12,046 nt of DNA from Planctomycetaceae bacterium (GCA_020426065.1 JAGQQT010000068.1:1-12046); one strand, 5' to 3'; counted from the stretch's first letter, positions 1 through 9,053 are shown. The notes: generated by a model not told the origin, from the letters alone. Numbers and translations: made by a program.

Positions 1-1
1 G

Positions 2-88
2 GCCAGCATGGACGAATACGAAAAACTCGTCCCCCTGTTGAGCGACTCCTCCGTGCTTAAGGTCTTCGTGAATATCGCCGGGCTGTAA
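2..88 (+). CDS. C-terminal fragment of an unidentified protein (5' end outside window)
   Basis: An open frame runs from the window edge to a TAA at 86-88 and encodes 28 residues ending in VFVNIAGL. It contains an in-frame ATG at 8, but the tail could equally belong to a longer upstream gene. The frame contains an acidic stretch (MDEYEKL) followed by a hydrophobic end, as in the last helix or strand of a globular domain. The fragment is too short to assign to a family. It reads in the same direction as the HD-GYP gene that begins 133 bases downstream, so the two could be co-transcribed. That it is coding at all is inferred from its position and the continuous frame. Confidence 0.4.
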   Translation, partial: ASMDEYEKLVPLLSDSSVLKVFVNIAGL

Positions 89-152
89 CACCTGTAACGA
101 TTGAAACAGTCGAGTCTGCTCTGACACTCAGGATGTGTTGACGAAATGCCGC

Positions 153-172
153 ATGTTGCTTTTTGGCAACGT
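153..172 (+). promoter_or_regulatory. Possible hairpin in the leader of the HD-GYP gene
   Basis: ATGTTGC at 153-159 and GCAACGT at 166-172 can pair around a six-base loop (TTTTTG). The stem has seven pairs if one G-U pair is allowed in RNA. It lies 50 bases before the favoured start at 222 and would bury the alternative in-frame ATG at 153. No T-run follows, so it does not look like an intrinsic terminator. A role in translation control is speculative, and the stem could arise by chance. Confidence 0.25.
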
Positions 173-221
173 AGAGTTGTGGACATGGATTCCCGATTCT
201 GCGTCTGCTGGAAGCAACCTC

Positions 222-1610
222 ATGGCGACGACTCAACCTGTTTCAAATGGAAAATCGACACAAGACAAAGTCAGTGTCGATGTCGATTCCCTGATTATCG
301 GGCGTGCGATCCGCTTTCCCATCCACGATCAGTCGGGCGTGTTACTGCTGTCCGAGGGCGCTGTCATCTCGGACGTGTTCAAGCAGAAACTCCGCGACCG
401 CGACATCATGCAGATCCAGGTCCATGCCAATGATGCCTCGCTGATTTCCAGTAAACTCGCCGCTCCAGCACCTGAAGCCCCCAAGCCAACACCACCTCGG
501 GACAATGATGTCGATGCCAAACTGAAAAAGGTGATTGATGATGGCCTGCAGTTTGTCACCAACGAAGGCCCCGCCGCTCGGGAAGCGGTGAAGTTTCATG
601 GAGCCGAATCCTACAATCACGAAACCCAGTCTCACATTTCGAAGAAATCCCAGGAACAATGTGCGACGATCAAGTCGCTCATGAATTCCACCCAGTCCGC
701 CAAGGCACTCGATGGACTAAAACTGCGGGACTCGATCACCAACACACTCAGCACGATGTGCGAGGATTTCGATTGCGTCAATGCTTCAGCTCTTCACCTT
801 TCAGAAGACACAGGACTTTCTGAGCGTTGTTACCGGATGGCGGTGCTGGGAATGAGCATCGCGGTCGAAATGGGGCTCAACGATGAGAATGTCTGCCGCA
901 TCGGAATCACCGGAATGCTCCATGACTGGGGTATGTTGAAAATCCGGGAAGAGATCCGCAATCCGGTCCGACCACTCACCTATGTCGAGAAGCTTGAGCG
1001 GCAAAAGCATGTCATGCATTCGGTCGACATGCTCGAAAAGATCAAGGGGTTACCGACCCTCGTCTCACTGGTGTCCTATCAGATTCACGAACAGATGGAT
1101 GGCTCCGGTTATCCGCGGGGTCGACGCGGCACGAATATTCATCTGTTTGCCCGTATCCTGAACGTGGCCGATGCCTATGTTGAACTGACCTCAGCCTATC
1201 CGTTTCGTGATGCCCTCTCCCCGTATGACGCTACTCGGGTCATCCTGCAGGGGGTCAGGCAGGGGAAATATGACTCCAACGTGGTGCGTGGAATGCTCAG
1301 GGCGCAATCCCTGTTCCCGGTAGGAAGTATTGTGATGCTTTCGAGCGGAAAAATGGCTCGCGTCCTGCGGGCTAATGGCGACCGCTTTACCGAGCCAATT
1401 GTTCAGTTGATACAGGACGAAGCAGGCAAGCCGCTGTCCTCAAGCGAGGAAGAGGACCACGTCCTCAACATCGCGGAATCCGAATTTTTTGTGACGCAGG
1501 CCCTGCCAATTCTGCATGGTCCGGAACCGATCCCGGCACCGCACTTCCTCAAAAATCCAGCGATTTTGAAAAAACGACAATCGCAGACCGAAACTGTCAG
1601 TGTGGATTGA
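222..1610 (+). CDS. HD-GYP domain protein with an atypical metal site
   Basis: The 462-residue product resembles HD-GYP proteins, which in the active family hydrolyse cyclic di-GMP. Residues about 18-70 match the small N-terminal domain often found before HD-GYP (VDSLIIGRAIRF, then LLLSEGAVIS). A linker rich in Pro and Ala follows at 80-95. The HD-GYP core spans about 165-360: HDWG at 234-237, H266, IHEQMDGSGYP at 288-298 and ARILNVADAY at 310-319. A beta-rich tail at about 365-430 has an unknown role. Several canonical positions differ: the usual Lys after HDxG is Met238, the first His of the HHE motif is Ile288, the His of the first helix is probably Arg202, and the second Asp after VAD is Val320. 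It may therefore be a weak enzyme or a cyclic di-GMP sensor. The ATG at 222 is preferred because GGAAG lies seven bases upstream. GTG at 135 and ATG at 153 are in-frame alternatives that would add an unconvincing N-terminus. No membrane segment is visible. Confidence 0.85.
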   Translation: MATTQPVSNGKSTQDKVSVDVDSLIIGRAIRFPIHDQSGVLLLSEGAVISDVFKQKLRDRDIMQIQVHANDASLISSKLAAPAPEAPKPTPPRDNDVDAKLKKVIDDGLQFVTNEGPAAREAVKFHGAESYNHETQSHISKKSQEQCATIKSLMNSTQSAKALDGLKLRDSITNTLSTMCEDFDCVNASALHLSEDTGLSERCYRMAVLGMSIAVEMGLNDENVCRIGITGMLHDWGMLKIREEIRNPVRPLTYVEKLERQKHVMHSVDMLEKIKGLPTLVSLVSYQIHEQMDGSGYPRGRRGTNIHLFARILNVADAYVELTSAYPFRDALSPYDATRVILQGVRQGKYDSNVVRGMLRAQSLFPVGSIVMLSSGKMARVLRANGDRFTEPIVQLIQDEAGKPLSSSEEEDHVLNIAESEFFVTQALPILHGPEPIPAPHFLKNPAILKKRQSQTETVSVD

Positions 1611-1747
1611 AGCCACCTTGCCTGATTCTCGACCGTTGTGATAAAAGGCACAGTTTGAAAGGGCATGGTCCGCATATTTGATGGTCCCAGATGGGATGAT
1701 CTGCGGTCCTAACTCCGAATTAATATCTTTCCTGCCAGGATGGTCAG

Positions 1748-2488
1748 GTGAATTCAGAACGATCAGGACGATCTTTCAAAGGACCGCTCTCAGCGCGCAA
1801 AAACGCGACGCTCGGGGAGTTGCTGGTCCCGAGCGCTCTGCTTTTTCTGGCCGGCTGCTGTCTTCCGTATGATCTGACCGTGGCCCGTTTTTTCCAGGCT
1901 GGACAGATTCCGGGATTTCTGCGGGAACTGGTTGAGAATACCGAACCACTCGGGCACGGCATCGGAATAATCGTGCTGCTCGGAACCGCTGCGATCCTTC
2001 ATCGAGCGGCGGCAAAACGCTACGTCACCATCGCTGCACTGGCATTGCTGGCAGGTGTGGGAACAAACGTCATTAAATTCTCGGTGGGACGAATTCGTCC
2101 CAGAGATCTGTCGCTTGAGGCTTCGTCCCTCGCCGAAACCTGGACTGGCTGGTTCCCTTACCTCAATGGGCTTTCCGGCTCCCAGAGTTTTCCTTCCGGA
2201 CACACAACCGTGGCCTGGGCGGCTGCGGTTCTGCTTGCCAGTGCATTTCCCCATGCCCGCATGTGGTTGCTCGGACTGGCAGCTATGGTGGCTTATGGGC
2301 GCGTCCAGTGTAGCGCCCACTATCCCAGCGATGTGTTTGCCGGTGCGGCGCTCGGGTGGACTATTGCCACTCTGCTGCTCAAGCAGTCTGCCATTCAGCA
2401 GCTACTGCTTGTACCGGAATCAGACGAATTGAAATCCCATCCCTCCTCCCTGTCAAAAGAGGCTGTACCCGCTGCCAGGGCCGCCTGA
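1748..2488 (+). CDS. PAP2-family membrane phosphatase
   Basis: This 246-residue integral membrane protein carries all three motifs of the PAP2 / type 2 phosphatidic acid phosphatase superfamily: KFSVGRIRP at 110-118, PSGH at 149-152, and R185 with H191 and D195 ([12 protein letters not shown]). The family removes phosphate from lipid phosphates such as phosphatidate or undecaprenyl diphosphate. The motifs normally face the extracytoplasmic side, with His152 and His191 as the nucleophile and its helper. About five or six hydrophobic segments are visible (about 24-40, 66-84, 92-108, 154-167, 172-184 and 196-212). The start is a GTG, chosen because AGGA sits seven bases upstream at 1737-1740 and the resulting N-terminus is short and basic. 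The glycosyltransferase gene starts 38 bases after the stop, so a two-gene operon is likely. An undecaprenyl-diphosphate or lipid-phosphate substrate in envelope glycan synthesis is inferred from that neighbour only. No gene symbol is justified. Confidence 0.9.
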   Translation: MNSERSGRSFKGPLSARKNATLGELLVPSALLFLAGCCLPYDLTVARFFQAGQIPGFLRELVENTEPLGHGIGIIVLLGTAAILHRAAAKRYVTIAALALLAGVGTNVIKFSVGRIRPRDLSLEASSLAETWTGWFPYLNGLSGSQSFPSGHTTVAWAAAVLLASAFPHARMWLLGLAAMVAYGRVQCSAHYPSDVFAGAALGWTIATLLLKQSAIQQLLLVPESDELKSHPSSLSKEAVPAARAA

Positions 2489-2526
2489 TCATAAACCTCT
2501 CTCTTATTGAACAAGAAGCAAAACAG

Positions 2527-3525
2527 ATGACCACCTCAAAACCACTCAGCGTTTCTGTTGTGATTCCCATCCATAACGAAGAGGAAAACATTCCCCTGCT
2601 GCATCAGCAGCTTGACGAGGTTTTCTCGGTGAGCGGACGCGAGTATGAGCTGATATTCGTTGATGATGGCTCCTACGACACCAGTCTGCAGAAACTGCAG
2701 GAACTGGCCAGTCGCGATGAGCATGTTGTGATCGTTCAGTTCCGCCGCAACTACGGCCAGACTGCCGCGATGCAGGCAGGAATCGACTACGCCGAAAACG
2801 ATGTGGTCATCACCATGGATGGCGATCTGCAGAATGATCCGACTGATATCCCGATGATGCTGTCCAAAATTGAAGAAGGTTATGACCTGGTTCATGGCTG
2901 GCGAAAGAATCGTCAGGATACCTATTTGAACCGGAAGCTCCCTTCCAAAATTGCCAATCATCTCATTTCACGCACAACCGGATTCCCGATCCATGATCTG
3001 GGTTGCACACTGAAAGCAATCCGTCGGGAAATTGCCCAGGAACTTGAGCTCTACGGAGAAATGCACCGGTTCATTCCGATCCTTGCTCACAAGCGGGGAG
3101 CAAAATGCATTGAGGTAGTCACCAAACACCATGCCCGCCGCTTTGGCAAAACCAAGTACGGCATTGGCCGCACGACTCGGGTTGTGCTGGACCTGATTAC
3201 CGTCAACTTCCTGCTGAAGTATTTCGACAGCCCGATGAAGCTGTTCGGAAAAGCAGGGATGTGGTGCTTTGCAATCGCCGTCCTTTCGGGACTGGCAACC
3301 GTAGGGATGAAGCTGTTTGGCGGTATCGACATGACCGGCAACCCACTGCTGCTGCAAACGGTGCTGTCCATTATGGTCAGCCTGCAGTTCCTCAGCATCG
3401 GGATTATTGGTGAGGTCTGTACCCGACTGTACTACACCAGTTCCCAGAACCGGCATTATGCGGTGCGGAATGTGATCCGGCACGATTCCCATCCTCCCAT
3501 TTCGTTCTCCTCCAAAGCAGCCTGA
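2527..3525 (+). CDS. Family 2 glycosyltransferase of the polyprenyl-phosphate (GtrB/ArnC/DPM1) type
   Basis: The 332-residue protein has an N-terminal GT-A fold and a two-helix membrane anchor. [12 protein letters not shown] begins at 11, DDGS is at 46-49, the metal-binding DGD is at 98-100 inside a DGDLQNDP block, HDLGC is at 156-160, and FGKTKYG is at 206-212. Hydrophobic segments at about 244-264 and 274-297 match the C-terminal pair found in GtrB and ArnC. Members of this group transfer a sugar from a nucleotide donor to polyprenyl phosphate on the cytoplasmic face, supplying a donor for lipid or surface-glycan modification. The sugar cannot be read from sequence. The frame stays open upstream to 2356 inside the PAP2 gene, but the ATG at 2527 is chosen because the family N-terminus begins right there and GAAG lies eight bases upstream. 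The pairing with a PAP2 phosphatase fits a shared lipid-carrier pathway. Confidence 0.92.
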   Translation: MTTSKPLSVSVVIPIHNEEENIPLLHQQLDEVFSVSGREYELIFVDDGSYDTSLQKLQELASRDEHVVIVQFRRNYGQTAAMQAGIDYAENDVVITMDGDLQNDPTDIPMMLSKIEEGYDLVHGWRKNRQDTYLNRKLPSKIANHLISRTTGFPIHDLGCTLKAIRREIAQELELYGEMHRFIPILAHKRGAKCIEVVTKHHARRFGKTKYGIGRTTRVVLDLITVNFLLKYFDSPMKLFGKAGMWCFAIAVLSGLATVGMKLFGGIDMTGNPLLLQTVLSIMVSLQFLSIGIIGEVCTRLYYTSSQNRHYAVRNVIRHDSHPPISFSSKAA

Positions 3526-3535
3526 GAATGGCTGC
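3517..3535. terminator. Weak hairpin at the convergent gene ends
   Basis: GCAGCC (3517-3522) and GGCTGC (3530-3535) form a six-pair stem across the glycosyltransferase stop codon. An alternative CTGAG/CTCAG pairing overlaps it. The site lies between two genes that converge with 32 bases between their stops. No T-run follows on either strand, so a terminator role is only suggested by position. Confidence 0.25.
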
Positions 3536-3557
3536 CTCAGAGTTTGGGAAGGACCTG

Positions 3558-5555
3558 TTACTGTTCGCTGGTTTCCAGAAGCCAGTCACCGGTAAACAGG
3601 TCCGCCCATTGAACGCTCTCGGTGAATCCCTGGTCTGATGCGGCAAACTTCAAAACGGCAACGTCACCCAACTTGGGAAACAGCCAGGAATTGCTGGCCT
3701 TGAAGTCTGCTTCATGCGTTGTCATGCCGGAATTGAGCACGATGTACTTGTTGGGATTGAGCGGGCTGGGATAAATCATGGCAACCCCATGTTGACTGGC
3801 ATCGTATACGTTCCCGGAAACTTCCAGCTCTTCCTGTGTCCAGTTCAACGGCAGTTGATCGACAATCTTGCTGATCAGTGAATTGGAGCCGGGGTCTCCA
3901 AACAAGATCAGGTGGGAATGTTCCATCATTTCCGGGGTGACATCCACATCATTCACGATACGGATTTTGCCTCGCATCCACTTGTCAAACTCCTGCTCAA
4001 ACCGTTGCAGCGTCCAGTCTGCCCAGGCCTGATGGGAGTCTGACCAGGCTTTCCCGGTTCCCCGCACGCAAATAAACGAGCTCATGAAGGCATCGTCAAT
4101 CGGCCCCTGCAGCCCATGACGTTTACGTCCCTGTCCGTTCTCCTGATAGTCACGGGATTCGTCATAGCTGAGCACTTCCCAGCCGGCATCCAGCTTCTGG
4201 TAGTAGACACTTGGCAGCAAACCTTCCGCTGCATCGCGAAGTGGAAGAGGCGGCTCATCATCCAGTGAAACAAATTCAGCGATATCCCGACTCACACTCA
4301 TCAGTCGAATATTTTGCGTGGCAATTGGCAGTATCCCGTCCTGATCCACCTCGCTCGACTCCACAATACTCTTCTCGTACAGCTCATCCAGTTCTTCAAT
4401 CCGTAACCAGTGATACTGGTTATACCGGGGAGTGTAAGTCTCAAAGCGGATCTTGCGAGGACCCGGATAACGGGGCAGTCCCTGCTGATTGTGTTCCGCC
4501 AGAAACGCCTGGAACTCGGCCGCTCCTTCCGGCGTAAACTTGTGGCCGATCTCTTTGCCAATGATCAGCTTGAGAGGCACCTTTTCTGCTTTGGCCCGCT
4601 CCTGCATCATCAGGCTGGTCTGCAACTGTTTGTCCTGATCACCTCCATAGGTCACAAATGGAAGCAGACTCAGATTGGCCGCGTAGTTAATGGTGTCATA
4701 AATCCGCAGCGGACGATCCTGGTAGGCTGGCAACTTTTCAGACTGGTTCTGATATCCATAGAAATCAACGAAGCCAGCCCCGGCTCCGGCACTGGACCAG
4801 CGGTCCGGATGATGTAGCGCCAGATGCCACGCTCCCGCTCCGCCCATCGAGAATCCCCAGAGCGTGATCCGGCGGGAATCAACTGCAAACCGGCGGGAGA
4901 CATCTTCAATCGCTTCAAAGACATCGGTTTCACCAGCCCAGCGATAAGCGTTATCAATCCGGCCAAAGACATCAATCTGAATCCAGGTCTGATTCTCAAT
5001 CGGCTTGGCTGTCTGATGTTTGGCGATGAATCCAGCCTCGTTCAGACCACCCCGTCCGTGTAAAACGACATAGAGTGGCATTCGTTTCCGCGCAGAAGTT
5101 TCCGGATTGAAATCTGCAGGCAGGGTGAGAGCATAAGGTTGAACGGAATGATCCACCCGCGAAACATAACCGCAGATTTGACCGCCACCATGGTAGGTCC
5201 GCTGCCCGTTGCCTTTAACCTGCTGGAACAGGGAGTCTGCACCGGCCAGCACCTTGAAAGCATGATCGACGGTCGATTTCTTGCTGAATTCGTCATGCCG
5301 CAGCAGCCATTCCACGGCTTTGGCATGCACCGCCAGGTCTGCAAGATCACTCCAGCATTCCTGCTCATCGACACGATACGAAAACCCATGCCGGGCTGCA
5401 TCCCGGGTCCAGGTCTGTTCAATTTGAGTCAGTGCCTGCTGCCACTCGCCGAGCTTCGACTCCAGTTGACTTCGCTGCTCTTCCGTGGGAGCCTGTCCCA
5501 GGCAGAGAGAGGAGGACACAAAACAGACAAATGCCAGCACGATGACACGACACAT
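3558..5555 (-). CDS. Secreted alpha/beta-hydrolase (esterase or prolyl-oligopeptidase-like) with an uncharacterised C-terminal domain
   Basis: This 665-residue protein starts with a signal peptide (basic start, hydrophobic core about 4-19, likely cleavage near the Gly-Gln-Ala at 20-22), so it should act outside the cytoplasm. A helical region of about 110 residues precedes the catalytic domain. VVLHGRGG (163-170) supplies the oxyanion region, GFSMGG (234-239) places the nucleophile at Ser236, YGGDQD (303-308) offers the acid as Asp306 or Asp308, and His338 in IGHKFTPEG completes the triad. The family includes feruloyl or acetyl esterases and prolyl-oligopeptidase-like enzymes, so the substrate is open. 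From about residue 365 on, a second module has a FETYTPRYN block, a GPIDDAF block near 484-490, and [11 protein letters not shown] (551-561). Similar modules are recalled from planctomycete esterases, but I know of no function. AGGAGG at 5562-5567 is six bases from the ATG at 5555 and only three from the adjacent ATG at 5558, so 5555 is preferred. This is the clearest Shine-Dalgarno in the window. The gene follows glgC at 74 bases on the same strand. Confidence 0.87.
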   Translation of the reverse strand: MCRVIVLAFVCFVSSSLCLGQAPTEEQRSQLESKLGEWQQALTQIEQTWTRDAARHGFSYRVDEQECWSDLADLAVHAKAVEWLLRHDEFSKKSTVDHAFKVLAGADSLFQQVKGNGQRTYHGGGQICGYVSRVDHSVQPYALTLPADFNPETSARKRMPLYVVLHGRGGLNEAGFIAKHQTAKPIENQTWIQIDVFGRIDNAYRWAGETDVFEAIEDVSRRFAVDSRRITLWGFSMGGAGAWHLALHHPDRWSSAGAGAGFVDFYGYQNQSEKLPAYQDRPLRIYDTINYAANLSLLPFVTYGGDQDKQLQTSLMMQERAKAEKVPLKLIIGKEIGHKFTPEGAAEFQAFLAEHNQQGLPRYPGPRKIRFETYTPRYNQYHWLRIEELDELYEKSIVESSEVDQDGILPIATQNIRLMSVSRDIAEFVSLDDEPPLPLRDAAEGLLPSVYYQKLDAGWEVLSYDESRDYQENGQGRKRHGLQGPIDDAFMSSFICVRGTGKAWSDSHQAWADWTLQRFEQEFDKWMRGKIRIVNDVDVTPEMMEHSHLILFGDPGSNSLISKIVDQLPLNWTQEELEVSGNVYDASQHGVAMIYPSPLNPNKYIVLNSGMTTHEADFKASNSWLFPKLGDVAVLKFAASDQGFTESVQWADLFTGDWLLETSEQ

Positions 5556-5561
5556 CATCCG

Positions 5562-5567
5562 CCTCCT
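5562..5567 (-). promoter_or_regulatory. Strong ribosome binding site of the secreted hydrolase
   Basis: A perfect AGGAGG on the - strand lies six bases before the second of two adjacent ATG codons. It decides the start in favour of 5555 and contrasts with the weak sites of most neighbouring genes, suggesting efficient translation of the exported enzyme. Confidence 0.7.
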
Positions 5568-5629
5568 CAGGAAAGCTGTCGGGAGTAACAGGAAGGTTAC
5601 GAGATGAACTTTTGAAGCCGTTGCCTCGA

Positions 5630-6925
5630 CTATCGTCCGGCAACGCTCCAGCCAGCGGGAATGGTGGCCCCTTTGGGTGCGACCAGGATTCCATCTCGAA
5701 TGTAGATTTCGGGATTTGTCAAATCGGCCTCCATGCGCCCGTCTGGCCGCACGATCGCCCCTTCACCCAATCGGCAGTTCTTGTCGATGATACTGTTTTC
5801 GATCACGCAGTTATCACCGATTCCGATAATGGGCAGACCACTGGACGCATGCCGATCACAGTCCGCTTCAGACTCGAAGAAGTCGGCTCCCATGATGATC
5901 GAGTTGCGAATTGTCACATTCTTGCCGATCCGGCAGCGTAACCCGATCACGCTGTTTTCAATGCGGGTCCCCTGTTCAATCACGCAACCATCGGCAATCA
6001 GAGTTTGATCGATATGGGTGCCGCTGATTTTACTGGCGGGCAAAAATCGGGGACGGGTATAAATCGGAGAATCTGGACGATAAAACTCGAAAGGAGGATC
6101 TGGTTTGGCCAGGTCCAGGTTTGCATCGAAGAACGAGCGAATCGTTCCAATGTCTTCCCAGTATCCGTCAAACAGGTGCACATTCACCTGATGGTTGTCG
6201 ATCGCCATTGGGAAGACTTCTTTGCCAAAGTCTTCGTGAGTGGTTTTTGAGAGCAGTTCGACCAGCAGGTCCCGCTCAAATAGATAAATCCCCATGCTGG
6301 CCAGACAGTCCCGACCTTTGCTTTCGATACCACGGGCATCAATCCAGGCAGGATCCATTCGCACGGTTTCGATTTCGGCATCGGTTTTGGGCTTTTCCAC
6401 AAAGCCCAGAACACGTCCCTGATCATTCAGCCGCATGATGCCAAAGCCACGGGCCGCTTCCCGATCAACCGGAAGCGCTCCGATCGTCACGTCCGCTTTG
6501 GATTCTTTGTGCGTGCGGATCATGTCCTGGTAATCCATCCGGTACAGCTGATCCCCGGAAAGAATCAGGACATACTTGATTCCCGGCTGCTGGATGTAGC
6601 GGAGGTTCTTGCGGACGGCATCGGCCGTTCCCTGGTACCAGTCCGCTCCTTCAATTGTCTGCTGAGCAGCGAGGATCTCGACAAAGCCTCCATGGAAGCC
6701 ATCGAAGTTATAGGTCTGCCGGATATGGCGGTGCAATGAGACCGAATTGAACTGCGTGAGCAGGTAGATCCGGTCAATGCCACTGTTGATACAGTTGGCA
6801 ATTGGAATATCGATCAACCGATACTTGGCAGCCAGCGGCACTGCTGGTTTCGATCGCTGTGCCGTTAACGGAAACAGGCGGGTTCCCTTGCCGCCCCCCA
6901 GAACCAGACCTACTACATTACGCAT
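5630..6925 (-). CDS. glgC: Glucose-1-phosphate adenylyltransferase (ADP-glucose pyrophosphorylase)
   Basis: The 431-residue cytoplasmic enzyme makes ADP-glucose from ATP and glucose-1-phosphate, the committed step of bacterial glycogen synthesis. The nucleotidyltransferase domain shows [12 protein letters not shown] (10-21), SKPAVP (25-30), WYQGTADA (96-103), [11 protein letters not shown] (122-132), FVEKPK (175-180), SMGIYLF (210-216) and GYWEDIGTI (254-262). The C-terminal part is a left-handed beta-helix of hexapeptide-like repeats. Length and motifs, including YRPDSPIYT and PRFLPASKI, are closer to cyanobacterial and plant enzymes than to E. coli GlgC. The lysines known in that group to bind the activator 3-phosphoglycerate appear kept, in [10 protein letters not shown] and in VAPKGATIP near the C-terminus, so 3-phosphoglycerate control is plausible. 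The ATG at 6925 is placed by the family N-terminus, and no good Shine-Dalgarno precedes it. A 164-base gap to the upstream FHA gene with a candidate promoter suggests separate expression. No other glycogen gene is visible in the window. Confidence 0.95.
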   Translation of the reverse strand: MRNVVGLVLGGGKGTRLFPLTAQRSKPAVPLAAKYRLIDIPIANCINSGIDRIYLLTQFNSVSLHRHIRQTYNFDGFHGGFVEILAAQQTIEGADWYQGTADAVRKNLRYIQQPGIKYVLILSGDQLYRMDYQDMIRTHKESKADVTIGALPVDREAARGFGIMRLNDQGRVLGFVEKPKTDAEIETVRMDPAWIDARGIESKGRDCLASMGIYLFERDLLVELLSKTTHEDFGKEVFPMAIDNHQVNVHLFDGYWEDIGTIRSFFDANLDLAKPDPPFEFYRPDSPIYTRPRFLPASKISGTHIDQTLIADGCVIEQGTRIENSVIGLRCRIGKNVTIRNSIIMGADFFESEADCDRHASSGLPIIGIGDNCVIENSIIDKNCRLGEGAIVRPDGRMEADLTNPEIYIRDGILVAPKGATIPAGWSVAGR

Positions 6926-7013
6926 GCCAGTTTGTTTCTCTTCAGAAGCTACTCAGACTGCAACATTCCACAAGGAGCCATGTCAGGCATCCCCTGCAGA
7001 ATCCTCTGTCCAG

Positions 7014-7022
7014 ATTGTAACA
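7014..7022 (-). promoter_or_regulatory. Candidate extended -10 promoter element for glgC
   Basis: Read on the - strand, TGTTACAAT matches the extended -10 consensus TGnTATAAT at all but one defined base. Transcription from here would give a leader of about 80 bases before glgC. No convincing -35 hexamer lies 16-18 bases upstream, and planctomycete promoters are poorly known, so this is tentative. Confidence 0.3.
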
Positions 7023-7089
7023 GAGCAGCAGCGGGCACCGGAGCGAACGGGACACGAATTCAGAAATTTCATCCGGAGAGTTAAATCCC

Positions 7090-7689
7090 TCAGGATTTCC
7101 CGGACCAGAACTGCTTGATGATTTCCGCCGCTTTTTCGGCTTCCGAACCGGATTGCACGGGCTGCACTTTGACCTGATGCGTGCGGGGTACGATTTCACC
7201 GGAATCCATCATGCCGGAATCGCTCAGATCCATCTGCATCTGGGTGGCTTCCGAACTGGATATGATGGTGGTGTCCTCATCAAGGACAGGCTCCTCTTCC
7301 GCCAGCCAGTCAATCACATCCTCTTCGGAAGCGGATTTGGCAGCGGCCCTGGCTCCCGGAGGCTTTGCATTTCCAGGGGATTTGACAGCGGGCTTTTTCT
7401 TGCCCATCAGTTCGAACACCATCGAACCGACATGGAGCGTATCACCCGGCTTGAGCTGAACCTCCTCGAAAATCGATTCTCCATTCACAAACGTCCCGTT
7501 CCGGCTGCCAAGGTCTTTCACAAAGACCTCGTTCTCCCGGACATGGATTTCGCAATGGTGGCGGCTCACTTCAGTGGAGTTGACCCGGATCTCGGCATTT
7601 GGATCCCGCCCCACCGTGACGACAGGCGATGGCAGGGTGAGCAGTTTGCCCTGATGTCGCCCGGTCAGAATTTGAAATGAAACTTTCAT
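7090..7689 (-). CDS. FHA-domain phosphothreonine-binding protein
   Basis: This 199-residue soluble protein has a forkhead-associated domain at about 1-95 with the phosphopeptide-contact residues in place: Gly27-Arg28 in TVGRDP, Ser42 and His45 in SRHH, and Asn64 in GSRNGTFVNG. FHA domains dock onto phosphothreonine made by Ser/Thr kinases. A Lys/Pro/Ala-rich linker (about 97-119) is followed by an acidic region with threonines (DEDTTII at 137-143) and a short possible amphipathic helix ending in FWSGKS. The tail looks largely disordered. No kinase or phosphatase gene is visible here. The gene lies 64 bases downstream of pilT on the same strand, so it may link kinase signalling to pilus function, but that is inference. 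The ATG at 7689 coincides with the beginning of the FHA fold, and no strong Shine-Dalgarno is seen. Confidence 0.9.
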   Translation of the reverse strand: MKVSFQILTGRHQGKLLTLPSPVVTVGRDPNAEIRVNSTEVSRHHCEIHVRENEVFVKDLGSRNGTFVNGESIFEEVQLKPGDTLHVGSMVFELMGKKKPAVKSPGNAKPPGARAAAKSASEEDVIDWLAEEEPVLDEDTTIISSSEATQMQMDLSDSGMMDSGEIVPRTHQVKVQPVQSGSEAEKAAEIIKQFWSGKS

Positions 7690-7714
7690 GGGCCCAGCTT
7701 ACAAAATTCAGAGT

Positions 7715-7740
7715 GCCGGAGGGGAGAAAACCCTTCCGGC
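7715..7740. promoter_or_regulatory. GC-rich hairpin between pilT and the FHA gene
   Basis: GCCGGA-GGG (7715-7723) pairs with CCC-T-TCCGGC (7731-7740) around GAGAAAA. This gives six plus three GC-rich pairs with one bulged base. It occupies the middle of the 64-base gap. No T-run follows on the - strand, so it could stabilise or separate the pilT and FHA portions of the message, or be a weak attenuator. Function is not shown. Confidence 0.4.
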
Positions 7741-7753
7741 TGTGAACAGGTCG

Positions 7754-8896
<1,143 letters not shown>

Positions 8897-8912
8897 CCCT
8901 AACTCTCCCGTA

Positions 8913-8930
8913 TCTCAACTCGCGTTGAGA
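8913..8930. promoter_or_regulatory. Perfect inverted repeat just upstream of the pilT ribosome binding site
   Basis: TCTCAAC (8913-8919) and GTTGAGA (8924-8930) are perfect inverted copies around TCGC. On the - strand the element ends three bases before the GGGAG ribosome binding site. As RNA it would be a compact seven-pair stem with a tetraloop in the pilT leader, and as DNA a possible operator. There is no adjoining T-run. Which role applies is unknown. Confidence 0.45.
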
Positions 8931-8944
8931 GAACTACCTGAAAT

Positions 8945-8970
8945 GTTGCCCCTTAGACGACTCCGGCAAC
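8945..8970. repeat. Second inverted repeat in the pilT leader
   Basis: GTTGCC (8945-8950) and GGCAAC (8965-8970) are inverted copies with a 14-base spacer, located 14 bases beyond the tighter repeat at 8913-8930. The spacing suits a dyad operator as well as an RNA stem. A six-base arm with this spacer can occur by chance, so support is modest. Confidence 0.3.
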
Positions 8971-9053
8971 TCGGATCAACAGTGCGTTATGGTACCATGC
9001 CGGGGACAACGAAGCGAACGATTTTTCAGCCAGAACCGGTTCCCGGCCTGTGT

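Noticed and set aside
83..98. CTGTAAC repeated twice nine bases apart at the end of the first gene
   Set aside because: Two short direct copies, one overlapping a stop codon, are not enough to call a repeat array or binding site.
1678..1872. A small + strand open frame before and overlapping PAP2
   Set aside because: It overlaps the PAP2 start in another frame, and its translation has no recognisable features.
2356..2526. N-terminal extension of the glycosyltransferase into the PAP2 gene
   Set aside because: The frame is open, but the added residues overlap PAP2 coding sequence and precede the normal family N-terminus, which begins at the ATG at 2527.
4211..5588. Several + strand frames of 79-149 codons inside the secreted hydrolase gene
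   Set aside because: All are antisense to a continuous hydrolase frame with a signal peptide and catalytic triad, and none has domain-like content.
5585..5600. GTAAC/GTTAC inverted repeat between glgC and the hydrolase gene
   Set aside because: Five-base arms with a six-base spacer are frequent by chance, and no T-run or promoter-like sequence accompanies them.
9033..9042. GAACCGGTTC ten-base palindrome after the prepilin-peptidase-like gene
   Set aside because: A single short palindrome in a GC-rich region with no partner site is compatible with chance.
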